Assembly (NCBI GenBank): GCA_010027295.1
Contig: RGVM01000075.1
Coordinates: 1-8,879 of the forward strand
Source: Chitinophagia bacterium
Lineage (GTDB): Bacteria; Bacteroidota; Bacteroidia; Chitinophagales; Chitinophagaceae
Direction: 5' to 3'
DNA length: 8,879 bases
A program made the position numbers and the translations under genes. The notes beneath the pieces are model-generated. The model saw only the letters and a list, made by a program, of their open reading frames with translations. It had not been told where the DNA came from and ran no database searches. This document shows, piece by piece, positions 1 through 6,400 of this stretch (its first letter is position 1; each line of letters starts with the position of its first letter).

Positions 1-252
1 CTTTGTGAGTTTGCAGAAACGTTTAAACGTAAAAATGGACGTTATCCTACCCTGTGGTTTGACAAGCTGTGCATAGACCAGATCAACCCCACTAACGGCA
101 TAGCGACGTTGCCATTCAATATATCTGCCTGTAGAAACTTCCTCATCCTAATGGGGGAAACGTATCTGCAGAGACTGTGGTGTCTTTGGGAGCTGTTCAA
201 CCTTTTTACCTTCAACAATAAGGAACTGGCGCTTGATAGAATCGTCGTATTG
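1..252 (+). CDS. Partial TIR-like domain protein, eukaryote-like, both ends missing
   Basis: Frame 1 is open from the first base with no start codon in a sensible place, so the N-terminus lies outside the window. Readable motifs are PTLWFDKLCIDQIN (residues about 21-34), then CRNFLILMG (about 47-55) and YLQRLWCLWELFNLF (about 58-72). The order W-x-D-K-x-C-I-D-Q, then a hydrophobic strand, then RLWC-x-x-E-L, fits the fold of TIR/HET-like domains, and from memory closely resembles TIR-like proteins of stramenopile and other protist genomes. No search was possible. The frame stays open to a stop at 340-342, but beyond about residue 84 it only reads antisense to the TonB receptor and stops looking like protein. 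G+C is about 44% over 1-240, with A/T-rich third positions, unlike all other genes here. Function unknown. Sure that it is coding and foreign to its neighbours, less sure of family and host. Confidence 0.6.
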
Positions 253-2222
253 CGTCCACCGGTGAAGGAGAGCAGGTGCCGGTTGTCCCAGGCGGAGGGG
301 AGCATCTGCTTGGGGTCGGCCCCGGAGAAGCGGCTGTGGTAGTAGGTGTAGGCGAGGATGCCGTAGAAATTGCGTGTCAGGCGCTGCTGGAAGAGGAGTT
401 CGTAGCCGTAGGCCTTGCCGGTGCCGTTGCTGGTGATGCGTTCGTTGCCGAAGACGCCGAAGTCGCCGCCGAAGTTGGCCATGGAAACGCCCAGGGCGGC
501 GGAGACGGGATAGTTGCCGTAGTTCTTGAGGAAGCCTTCGGCGGTGATGCGGGTGGACCCGGTGGGCTGCCATTCGATGCCGGCGACGAAGTGGTCGGAG
601 CGGATGTAGGCGGCGTCCCTGTTGACGGCGGCGCCGTTGACCTGGAATCCGAGGATGGTGTAGCTGGGCAGTTTATAGTAACGTGCGAGCGAGGCGTTGA
701 GGTTGACGCCGCGTGCCAGGCTGTAGGAGAGGGAGAGTCTGGGCGAGAAGGTCCTGCCGATCCTGTCGCCTTGCGTGGTGTAGTTGTTGCCATCGATCCG
801 GAAGCCGGCCGATACGGTCATCTTCTCGCCAGGCAGCTTGCCGGTACCGGTGAGGAAGGCCCCGTAGCGCAGCATGTCGAAGGCGGTGCTGTAGTTGGCG
901 GTGAAGGCCGGCCGGCGCTGGAAGGTGGTGTTCTCGTAGCCGGTGAGGATGAGGTGTCCGCCGCCGTTCATCTGGATTTTCCCGAGGGGGAAGTTGACTT
1001 CGTAGCGCAGCCGGTTCTCGGCCTCCTTGGAGCGGTAGCGGAGGATGCGACGGCTCTCGTTGCCTTCATCGTTCTGTTCGAACTGGTCGGCCTCGTTGCG
1101 GAGGTAGTTGCGGCTGGCCACGAGCTGCCAGTAGCCCTTGTCCATCGCATGCCGCCATGACACGCCGAAGGTATAGGTCATCTGTCCCTGCAGCGGTACC
1201 TGGTCGAGGATGGCGAGTTGCTCGAGGGTGGCATTCTCCGGCTTGTTCAGCGAGAACTGGTCCATGGTGCCGATGCCGATCACGTTGATCTCGTTGCGCT
1301 TGTCGGGCTTGTGGGTGAGCTTGTACTGGTAGTCCCAGTAGTTGGGTACGAAGGGCAGGTCGATCAGCTTGAAGAGGAACTGGAGGTATGACCTGCGTAC
1401 CGAGGCGATGTAGGTGGTCTTGCCGTTCTTCTTGCCCAGCGGTCCCTCCGAGGTGAGGGCGGCCTCGCTGGCGCTGACGCGGAAATTGCCCTGGTGTTTC
1501 TCGGGGTTCCCGTTCCGCTGCCGGAACTGGAGGACGCCGGAGAGGGCGTTGTCGTATTTGGCGGGGAAGGCGGAAGTGTGGAGGGTGACGCGGTCGAGGA
1601 AGGCCACGTTGAGGATCCCTGCCGGGCCGCCGGCTGCACCCTGCGTGGCGAAATGGTTGATGGTGGGCACTTCCACCCCGTCGAGGTAGTAGACGTTCTC
1701 GTTGGGGGCGCCGCCGCGGATGACGATGTCGTTCCGGAAGCTGGCGGAGCCGGAGACCCCGGGGAATGACTGCACGACCTTGGCCATGTCGAAGTTCGCG
1801 CCCGGATAGCGGATGATCTCGCTCGCGCTGAGGCTCTGTACGGAGTTGACGACGCCGACGGGCTTGGGGAAGTTGGCGCGGACGACGATGCCGCCGAGCT
1901 CCTGGCTCTGCTCCTCGAGGTCGAAGTTCACCTCGACGGTGTTGCCCGAGGTCACTTCGATGTCGAACTTGGTGACGCTGCGGAAGCCCACGGAGCTGGC
2001 TTCGAGGGTGTAGGTCCGCGTGGGGATGCCGCGGAGGCGATAGAAGCCGTTGCTGTCGGTAAGGGCCTGCCTCTCGGTGCCGCTGACGCGTATGGTGACG
2101 CCTTCCAACGGTTCCTGGGTGCGGGCCTTGCGGACGAAACCGTTGATATTGCCGAGGTTCTGGCCGGAGGCTTCGGATAGCAGGGAAAGGGCCAGCAGGA
2201 GGGGGAGCCATGTACGGGGCAT
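42..2222 (-). CDS. TonB-dependent outer-membrane receptor, C-terminus truncated at the junction
   Basis: Outer-membrane active transporter, ligand unknown. The ATG at 2222 gives a signal peptide (MPRTWLPLLLALSLLSEASG) with cleavage likely before Q21. Residues about 24-105 form a carboxypeptidase-regulatory-like domain (GFVRKARTQEPLEGVTIRV, then TDSNGFYRLRGIP). Residues about 112-235 are the plug, with IVIRGGAPNENVYYLDGVEV at 166-185 and a PAKYDNALSG motif. Barrel strands follow to about residue 656 (AWDNRHLLSFTGG). The last 70 residues, encoded by 42-254, do not belong to the family: they are antisense to the TIR-like reading. The true receptor part is therefore about 255-2222, and the terminal barrel strands with the closing aromatic C-terminal strand are missing. 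No SusD partner, regulator or degradation enzyme is nearby, so the substrate cannot be guessed. The upstream pentapeptide gene is on the same strand, 129 bp away, and no TAnnTTTG box was seen between them, so cotranscription is possible. Confidence 0.88.
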   Translation of the reverse strand: MPRTWLPLLLALSLLSEASGQNLGNINGFVRKARTQEPLEGVTIRVSGTERQALTDSNGFYRLRGIPTRTYTLEASSVGFRSVTKFDIEVTSGNTVEVNFDLEEQSQELGGIVVRANFPKPVGVVNSVQSLSASEIIRYPGANFDMAKVVQSFPGVSGSASFRNDIVIRGGAPNENVYYLDGVEVPTINHFATQGAAGGPAGILNVAFLDRVTLHTSAFPAKYDNALSGVLQFRQRNGNPEKHQGNFRVSASEAALTSEGPLGKKNGKTTYIASVRRSYLQFLFKLIDLPFVPNYWDYQYKLTHKPDKRNEINVIGIGTMDQFSLNKPENATLEQLAILDQVPLQGQMTYTFGVSWRHAMDKGYWQLVASRNYLRNEADQFEQNDEGNESRRILRYRSKEAENRLRYEVNFPLGKIQMNGGGHLILTGYENTTFQRRPAFTANYSTAFDMLRYGAFLTGTGKLPGEKMTVSAGFRIDGNNYTTQGDRIGRTFSPRLSLSYSLARGVNLNASLARYYKLPSYTILGFQVNGAAVNRDAAYIRSDHFVAGIEWQPTGSTRITAEGFLKNYGNYPVSAALGVSMANFGGDFGVFGNERITSNGTGKAYGYELLFQQRLTRNFYGILAYTYYHSRFSGADPKQMLPSAWDNRHLLSFTGGRNTTILSSASSLLLKVKRLNSSQRHHSLCRYVSPIRMRKFLQADILNGNVAMPLVGLIWSMHSLSNHRVG
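245..258. other. Breakpoint between unrelated sequences (chimera or recombination junction)
   Basis: Left of here the + strand encodes a TIR-like protein at moderate G+C. Right of here the - strand encodes a TonB-dependent receptor at high G+C. The receptor reads well up to FTGG (its residue 656, bases 255-257), and the TIR-like protein reads well up to about IVVL (bases 241-252), so both readings fail within the same dozen bases. No transposase, attachment-site-like repeat or tRNA lies at the join. An assembly or library chimera from a mixed sample is the simplest explanation. Real integration is possible but has no supporting evidence in the window. Confidence 0.6.
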
Positions 2223-2244
2223 CGCGGGAGGTTTTGACGGCGGG

Positions 2245-2275
2245 AGGCCCGGTCGGCGATGGAGAAGCCGGGCCT
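2245..2275. repeat. GC-rich hairpin between pentapeptide gene and receptor gene
   Basis: AGGCCCGG at 2245-2252 is the exact reverse complement of CCGGGCCT at 2268-2275, with a 15-base loop. On the - strand it lies downstream of the pentapeptide-repeat gene and just upstream of the receptor start. No T-run follows on that strand, so it is not a classical intrinsic terminator. It could be a weak terminator, an mRNA-stability element, or a structure in the receptor leader. Confidence 0.4.
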
Positions 2276-2351
2276 TGTGCCGCGGTGGGAATCAGGCATA
2301 GAGAACAAGTCCCTGTCGGAAATGTTCGCGGCATCCGTCCGCCGCCCCCGC

Positions 2352-2930
2352 TCATCCGATGTCGAGACCGTACCTGCGCAGCAGGCCCCCAAGGCCTTCG
2401 GGAGAGAATCGCGCCCCGCGCATCCGGTTGCGGGATGGGTCGATGCCGAAGTCGACCGCCTCGCGGAAGTCGCACTTCTCAAGGTTGCAGTCCTCGAAAG
2501 CCGCCCCCGAGAGGATCGACATGGAGAAGGAGGCCTCCCGGAGGTCGGCACCTGTGAAGTCGGCCTGTTGCAGGCTGCAGCGCAGGAAGGACGCCGATCG
2601 GAGGGGTGACTTGAGGAAGCTGCAGTAGTCGAGGCGGCAGCCCTCGAAACGTACGATGAAGGGGGCGGAATGGCAGTCGCCGAAGGCAAGCCCCATCGCC
2701 TGGCAGTCGATCAGCCGGACCTCGTTCCAGGTGGATCCCGTCAGGTTCGCGTTGGAGAGGTTGCAGCCGGCGAACGTGCAGTCGATGAAGCGGAATCCCG
2801 TCAGGGAGCGGCCGGAGAGGTCGCACCCCTCGAAGCGGCACTCCTCGTAGGTGCCGGGGTGCAATCCTTCCTCCGCCATCGTGCGTGCGGTGAAGGTCCT
2901 GTCCACATGCGCATCGTCGTCCTTCGGCAT
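2352..2930 (-). CDS. Pentapeptide-repeat protein, Qnr/MfpA-like architecture
   Basis: 192 residues from the ATG at 2930. An in-frame TTG at 2939 would add three residues but is less likely as a start. Residues about 28-160 consist of tandem five-residue repeats of the A(D/N)LXX type, for example ANLTG, ADFTG, ADLRE, ASFSM, AAFED, CNLEK, CDFRE. This folds as a right-handed quadrilateral beta-helix. The C-terminal part (FGIDPSRN, then GARFSPEGLGGLLRRYGLDI) matches what I remember of a common Bacteroidota family of about 190 residues with a tail related to the Qnr dimerisation region. Some relatives bind DNA gyrase as DNA mimics, but most have no known role and none can be assigned here. There are 11 cysteines, several exactly five residues apart (31/36, 51/56, 98/103, 148/153), so they would stack on one face of the helix. 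No signal peptide, so probably cytosolic. A weak -7 match (TGGATTTG on the - strand, 2990-2997) lies about 60 bp upstream. Confidence 0.88.
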   Translation of the reverse strand: MPKDDDAHVDRTFTARTMAEEGLHPGTYEECRFEGCDLSGRSLTGFRFIDCTFAGCNLSNANLTGSTWNEVRLIDCQAMGLAFGDCHSAPFIVRFEGCRLDYCSFLKSPLRSASFLRCSLQQADFTGADLREASFSMSILSGAAFEDCNLEKCDFREAVDFGIDPSRNRMRGARFSPEGLGGLLRRYGLDIG

Positions 2931-2987
2931 AGGCTGCAATGATAGTCAGTTTCCTTCGACTGCGTTCCTTGCACGCTTTAGCGGTTC

Positions 2988-3014
2988 GACAAATCCATTT
3001 TGGATATTTTTGTC
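2988..3014. repeat. Imperfect palindrome enclosing the tlpA-like -7 box
   Basis: GACAAA (2988-2993) pairs with TTTGTC (3009-3014), and inside it TCCA (2994-2997) pairs with TGGA (3001-3004), leaving a TTT loop and a four-base bulge (3005-3008). The right arm contains the putative -7 box. It could be an operator or just A/T-rich promoter sequence. Confidence 0.3.
3005..3012 (+). promoter_or_regulatory. Bacteroidota -7 promoter box of the tlpA-like gene
   Basis: TATTTTTG matches TAnnTTTG, the -7 element used by the primary sigma factor of Bacteroidota. It ends only four bases before the ATG at 3017. Transcription starting the usual few bases downstream would give a leaderless or nearly leaderless mRNA. 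No clear TTTG -33 element is seen, only TTCG at 2985-2988, which is too close. Confidence 0.5.
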
Positions 3015-3016
3015 CC

Positions 3017-4483
3017 ATGACCCAACTCCTACTGTATCTGTCGACCTTCTCGCTGGCCATCCTGACGGCCCCGGCGCAGCCTGTCCGCGCCCAGGACGCG
3101 TATGAGATCCGCGCGCGCATCCGGCCCTTCGATAAGGGGCACCTCTACCTGGCGCATCATTTCGGGAAGAAGCAGTACCTCGTAGACTCCGCGCTCATCG
3201 GCCCTGACGGCGTGGCTGTTTTCAAGGGGAAGGACCGGCTGCTGGGCGGCGTGTACATGATCGCCTTCCCCGAGAAGAACGGCTGGATAGAATGCCTGGT
3301 GGACCGTCAGCAACGGTTCGCCGTCGAGGCGGACACATCCGACCTGATGGGTTCCATGCGCTTCACGGGTTCGCCCGACAACGATGTCTTCGCCGGCTAC
3401 CAGCGCGAATCCTTCCGCCTCGGCACCGAGATGGCGGCCCTGCAGCGCCGACTCGCCACGGAGACGCCCGAGGCGGCCGCACGCACGCGGGAGACCATGC
3501 AGGCCACGGGCGCGGCCATGACCGCCTACCGCGACAGCATCATGCAGCAGTATCCCGACAACCTGCTCACCGCCATCTTCCATGTGCTGAAGGAGCCGGT
3601 CATCCCCCCAGCCGACAAGCATCCCGGCGGCCGGTACGACTCGCTCTATGCCTACCGCTACTATCGCGACCACTACTGGGACGGCGTCTCCCTGACCGAC
3701 GAACGGCTTGTCCGCACCCCCGTCTTCCAGGGCAAGTTCGACCGGTATTTCGACGAAGTGCTGCCGCAGCATCCCGATTCGCTGTCGCGCGCCGCAGGCC
3801 AGGTGCTCGACGCTTCCAAGTCCAGCCCCGAGATGTTCAAGTTCCTGCTCTCCTCGCTGACCGACAAGTATGTGAACCCCCAGTTCATGGGCATGGACGC
3901 CGTCTTCGTCTATCTCTTCGAGAGGTACTACATACCCGGCATGGCCGATTCATGGATGAACGAGAAGTACCGCAAGTTCGTGTTCGACCGGGGCTACAGC
4001 CTGATCTCCAACGTGATCGGCAACAAGGGCGCCGACTTCGAATTCCTGGATACGGCCGGCCGCAAGGGCCGCCTCTACGGCATCACGGCCCCGTATACGG
4101 TCATCTGCTTCTGGGACCCCACCTGCGGCCACTGCCAGGAGGAAGTGCCCCGTCTGGATTCCATGTTCCAGGCTAAATGGCGTAAGCAGGGCATCGCGCT
4201 ATTCGGGATGATGACGGACGGAGGGAAGGACAACTGGCTCAAGTACATCCGGAAGAACGGCCTGAAGGGCTGGCAGCACGGATACCAGACGGATGAAATG
4301 AAGGATACACTCTACAAGGCAGGCCTCCCCAACTTCCGCCAGCTGTACGACGTCTACCAGACGCCCATCCTGTACCTGATGGACAAGGACAAGCGGATCA
4401 TCGCGAAGAAGCTCAACTACAAGCAGATCGACGAACTGCTGGACCACCGCAAGGCGAACCCTGCGAAGCCGACACCGAAATGA
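3017..4483 (+). CDS. Secreted TlpA/thioredoxin-family thiol-disulfide oxidoreductase (DUF4369-DUF5106 type)
   Basis: 488 residues from the ATG at 3017. This start is chosen over an upstream in-frame ATG at 2939 because it begins a clean signal peptide (MTQLLLYLSTFSLAILTAPA, cleavage near VRAQ|DAYE), and because the -7 box would lie inside the longer reading. Residues about 27-125 resemble the DUF4369 beta domain (KGHLYLAHHFGKKQYLVDSA) and about 135-325 the helical DUF5106 region. Residues about 335-475 are a thioredoxin fold with the active site FWDPTCGHCQEEVPRLDSMF (cysteines 370 and 373) and the cis-proline in QTPILYL (about 450). The protein should be periplasmic and exchange thiols and disulfides. 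Bacteroidota have many paralogues, and the partner cannot be named from sequence. It is divergent from the pentapeptide gene and convergent with metF. Confidence 0.9.
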   Translation: MTQLLLYLSTFSLAILTAPAQPVRAQDAYEIRARIRPFDKGHLYLAHHFGKKQYLVDSALIGPDGVAVFKGKDRLLGGVYMIAFPEKNGWIECLVDRQQRFAVEADTSDLMGSMRFTGSPDNDVFAGYQRESFRLGTEMAALQRRLATETPEAAARTRETMQATGAAMTAYRDSIMQQYPDNLLTAIFHVLKEPVIPPADKHPGGRYDSLYAYRYYRDHYWDGVSLTDERLVRTPVFQGKFDRYFDEVLPQHPDSLSRAAGQVLDASKSSPEMFKFLLSSLTDKYVNPQFMGMDAVFVYLFERYYIPGMADSWMNEKYRKFVFDRGYSLISNVIGNKGADFEFLDTAGRKGRLYGITAPYTVICFWDPTCGHCQEEVPRLDSMFQAKWRKQGIALFGMMTDGGKDNWLKYIRKNGLKGWQHGYQTDEMKDTLYKAGLPNFRQLYDVYQTPILYLMDKDKRIIAKKLNYKQIDELLDHRKANPAKPTPK

Positions 4484-4484
4484 T

Positions 4485-4500
4485 TTGTCCGTAGGGACAA
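4485..4500. terminator. Short hairpin between convergent tlpA-like gene and metF
   Basis: TTGTCC (4485-4490) and GGACAA (4495-4500) form a perfect 6-bp stem with a GTAG loop, starting one base after the tlpA-like stop and 11 bases beyond the metF stop. The gap between the two genes is only 27 bp, so a shared bidirectional terminator is plausible. There is no T-run on either side and the stem is short, so confidence is moderate at best. Confidence 0.4.
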
Positions 4501-4510
4501 TGACTTCCGG

Positions 4511-5464
4511 TCAGAATACCTCCCTGACGGCGTTGTAGATCACCCTTGGCTTGCCCAACGTGTAGTAGTGTAGGACGGGCACGCCAGCCTTCTTGAGTTC
4601 CTTCGACTGGGCGATGAGCCACTCGGTGCCCACTTTCTCGCATTCCTCGTCGGTCTTGCAGCGTTGGATGTCATTGCTCAATTCAGTGGGGATGTCCACG
4701 TGGAAGGTCCGTGGGATGACCGTGAGCTGTTTCTTGTTGGTGAGGGGTTTGAGGCCGGGTATGATGGGCACGTCGATTCCTTCGGCCCGGCAGCGGTCGA
4801 CGAAGGAGAAATACTTGCTGTTGTCGAAGAACATCTGTGTCACGATGTAGTCGGCTCCCAGTTCGACCTTCTTCTTGAGCCAGGCCATGTCGGTGTCCAT
4901 GTTGGGCGCCTCGAAGTGCTTCTCCGGGTAGCCGGCCACGCCCATGCAGAAGTTGGTGCGGAAGCCTTCGCGTATGTCCTCTTCCAGATAGATGCCCTGG
5001 TTGAGGTCGGACACCTGACGGAGCAGGTCTATCGCATAGCGATTGCCCATGGGTTCGGCCTCGAAGGAGGCTTCGTTCTTGGTGGCGTCGCCGCGGAGGA
5101 CGAGGACGTTGTCGATGCCGAGGAAGTTGAGGTCTATGAGTGCGTCTTCCGTCTCACGGCGGGTGAAGCCGCCGCAGATGAGGTGGGGTACGGCATCGAC
5201 ACGGTAATGGTTCATGATAGCGGCGCAGATGGCGACCGTCCCCGGGCGCTTCCGCACCTCTACCTTCTCGAAAGTGCCATCCATTTTCTTCTTGAAGATC
5301 TGCTCGCTCCGGTGGTAGGTGACGTTGATGAAGGATGGCTTGAACTCCATCAGCGGGTCCAGGTGGTTGTAGATGGAGTTGATGTTCTTGCCTTTAAGGG
5401 GCGGTAGCACTTCGAAGGAGACGAGAGTATCCTTGGCGGCGCGTATGTGTTCGATGACTTTCAT
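4511..5464 (-). CDS. metF: Methylenetetrahydrofolate reductase
   Basis: Cytosolic FAD enzyme reducing 5,10-methylene-THF to 5-methyl-THF, the methyl donor for methionine synthesis. 317 residues from the ATG at 5464, a little longer than the E. coli enzyme (296). Family motifs are in order: SFEVLPP at 16-22 with the catalytic acid at E18, INVTY at 46-50, [11 protein letters not shown] at 94-104, NVLVLRGD at 119-126 (flavin-binding region), GYPEKH at 178-183, QMFFDN at 210-215, and PGLKPLTN at 236-243. An in-frame TTG at 5488 would add eight residues (MSAQSHPQ) but lies inside the -7 box, so it would not be transcribed from that promoter. The predicted leader is about 15 bases, which leaves no room for a SAM or cobalamin riboswitch. 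The gene is divergent from lptB and stands alone. Confidence 0.96.
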   Translation of the reverse strand: MKVIEHIRAAKDTLVSFEVLPPLKGKNINSIYNHLDPLMEFKPSFINVTYHRSEQIFKKKMDGTFEKVEVRKRPGTVAICAAIMNHYRVDAVPHLICGGFTRRETEDALIDLNFLGIDNVLVLRGDATKNEASFEAEPMGNRYAIDLLRQVSDLNQGIYLEEDIREGFRTNFCMGVAGYPEKHFEAPNMDTDMAWLKKKVELGADYIVTQMFFDNSKYFSFVDRCRAEGIDVPIIPGLKPLTNKKQLTVIPRTFHVDIPTELSNDIQRCKTDEECEKVGTEWLIAQSKELKKAGVPVLHYYTLGKPRVIYNAVREVF

Positions 5465-5485
5465 CTGGGGGTGGCTTTGGGCGGA

Positions 5486-5493
5486 CAAATGTA
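5486..5493 (-). promoter_or_regulatory. Bacteroidota -7 promoter box of metF
   Basis: On the - strand this reads TACATTTG, an exact TAnnTTTG match, ending 21 bases before the metF ATG at 5464. It continues as TCC, giving TTTGTCC as at the tlpA-like promoter. No good TTTG -33 element is seen at the usual 19-21 bp spacing. Confidence 0.6.
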
Positions 5494-5511
5494 AACCAAA
5501 GCCATTGGTTT
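5493..5511. repeat. Inverted repeat abutting the metF promoter, candidate operator
   Basis: AAACCAA (5493-5499), five bases (AGCCA), then TTGGTTT (5505-5511): a perfect 7-bp inverted repeat. Relative to metF it sits directly upstream of the -7 box, between it and the -33 region, where a bound repressor would block RNA polymerase. Relative to lptB it is about 50 bp upstream of the -7 box. Regulator unknown. Confidence 0.4.
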
Positions 5512-5557
5512 TGCTATCCCATGACGCATTTGAGCGCCGTCACCGCCCAATTCTGCG

Positions 5558-5565
5558 TACTTTTG
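5558..5565 (+). promoter_or_regulatory. Bacteroidota -7 promoter box of lptB
   Basis: TACTTTTG matches TAnnTTTG and ends 17 bases before the lptB ATG at 5583. A TTTG at 5529-5532 could be the -33 element, but the 25-bp gap is longer than the usual 19-21. Confidence 0.55.
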
Positions 5566-5582
5566 CCTACTCCAAGGCATAC

Positions 5583-6383
5583 ATGGAACAGGTCATACAT
5601 ACGGAGGGGCTCGTCAAGCGCTACCGGAACCGGACAGTGGTGGACAGGGTCTCGGTGGAGGTCCGCCGCGGTGAGATCGTAGGACTGTTGGGGCCCAATG
5701 GTGCGGGTAAGACGACGACTTTCTATATGGTTGTGGGGCTCATCCGGCCGGATGAGGGCCAGGTCTACCTGAACGACGAGAACATCACGCGCCTGCCCAT
5801 GTACCGCCGTGCGCAGATGGGTATCGGTTACCTCCCGCAGGAGGCGTCTGTGTTCCGCAAGCTGTCGGTGGAAGATAATATAGCCTCCGTACTAGAGCTG
5901 AAGGGTCTTGGCCGCGAGGAGCGGCGGAGGAAGACTGAGGAGTTGCTGCAGGAATTTAGGCTGACGCATGTCCGCAAGAACAATGGTGATTCGCTGAGTG
6001 GCGGCGAACGGCGCAGGACCGAGATCGCCCGTGCTCTGGCGGTCGATCCAGGCTTCATCCTGCTCGACGAGCCCTTCGCAGGGGTCGACCCGATTGCAGT
6101 TGAGGACATCCAGTCTGTCGTGGCCCGCCTCAAGTACCGAAACATCGGCATCCTCATCACCGACCATAACGTGAACGAGACCCTTTCGATCTGCGACAGG
6201 GCCTATCTGCTGATCGAGGGGAAGATATTCAAACACGGCACGGCCGAGGAGCTCGCGGCCGACGACCAGGTACGTCGCCTCTACCTGGGCCGCAACTTCG
6301 AACTCCGCAGAAAGGATTATCTTCACGAGGAGGCACGTCAAGGTTCCGTGGACGGTGCATCTTCCGACACACGCCCCGTCTGA
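5583..6383 (+). CDS. lptB: Lipopolysaccharide export ABC transporter ATP-binding protein LptB
   Basis: Cytosolic ATPase of the LptB2FG complex, which extracts LPS from the inner membrane and pushes it along the Lpt bridge. 266 residues from the ATG at 5583. The frame is open further upstream, but that part is antisense to metF, and the -7 box lies just before this ATG. Motifs: Walker [10 protein letters not shown] at 37-45, Q-loop Q86 in [12 protein letters not shown] (typical of LptB), signature LSGGERRR at 138-145, Walker [13 protein letters not shown] with E163, H-loop H195 in TDHN. It carries about 20 extra residues at the C-terminus compared with E. coli LptB (241), ending in a polar tail. 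LptF, LptG, LptC and LptA are not in this window. The GH3 gene follows 17 bp downstream and is probably cotranscribed. Confidence 0.96.
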   Translation: MEQVIHTEGLVKRYRNRTVVDRVSVEVRRGEIVGLLGPNGAGKTTTFYMVVGLIRPDEGQVYLNDENITRLPMYRRAQMGIGYLPQEASVFRKLSVEDNIASVLELKGLGREERRRKTEELLQEFRLTHVRKNNGDSLSGGERRRTEIARALAVDPGFILLDEPFAGVDPIAVEDIQSVVARLKYRNIGILITDHNVNETLSICDRAYLLIEGKIFKHGTAEELAADDQVRRLYLGRNFELRRKDYLHEEARQGSVDGASSDTRPV

Positions 6384-6400
6384 CGCTGCGCCCGCAGACC

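Noticed and set aside
1..342. Full + strand frame to the stop at 340-342 as one protein
   Set aside because: After about base 252 the residues are only antisense to the receptor and composition changes sharply, so the frame stays open by chance past the junction.
276..1160. 294-residue + strand open frame
   Set aside because: Antisense to the receptor, mostly Gly, Val, Ala, Asp and Glu with no motif. A shadow frame.
1066..2475. 469-residue - strand open frame overlapping the receptor
   Set aside because: Very rich in Arg, Pro and Gly and overlaps the well-supported receptor in another frame. This is a shadow of high-GC coding sequence.
2939..3016. Upstream ATG extension of the tlpA-like gene
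   Set aside because: It would place 26 residues before a clean signal peptide and would have the -7 box inside the coding region.
3292..4176. 294-residue + strand open frame within the tlpA-like gene
   Set aside because: Overlaps the tlpA-like gene in another frame and has His/Arg/Pro-rich composition. The real gene has a signal peptide, CGHC motif and cis-Pro.
5465..5485. SAM or cobalamin riboswitch upstream of metF
   Set aside because: Only about 15-20 bases separate the predicted transcription start from the ATG, with no room for an aptamer.
5373..5582. Upstream ATG extension of lptB by 70 residues
   Set aside because: The extra part is antisense to metF and runs through the intergenic promoter region. 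LptB homologues start near the Met at 5583.
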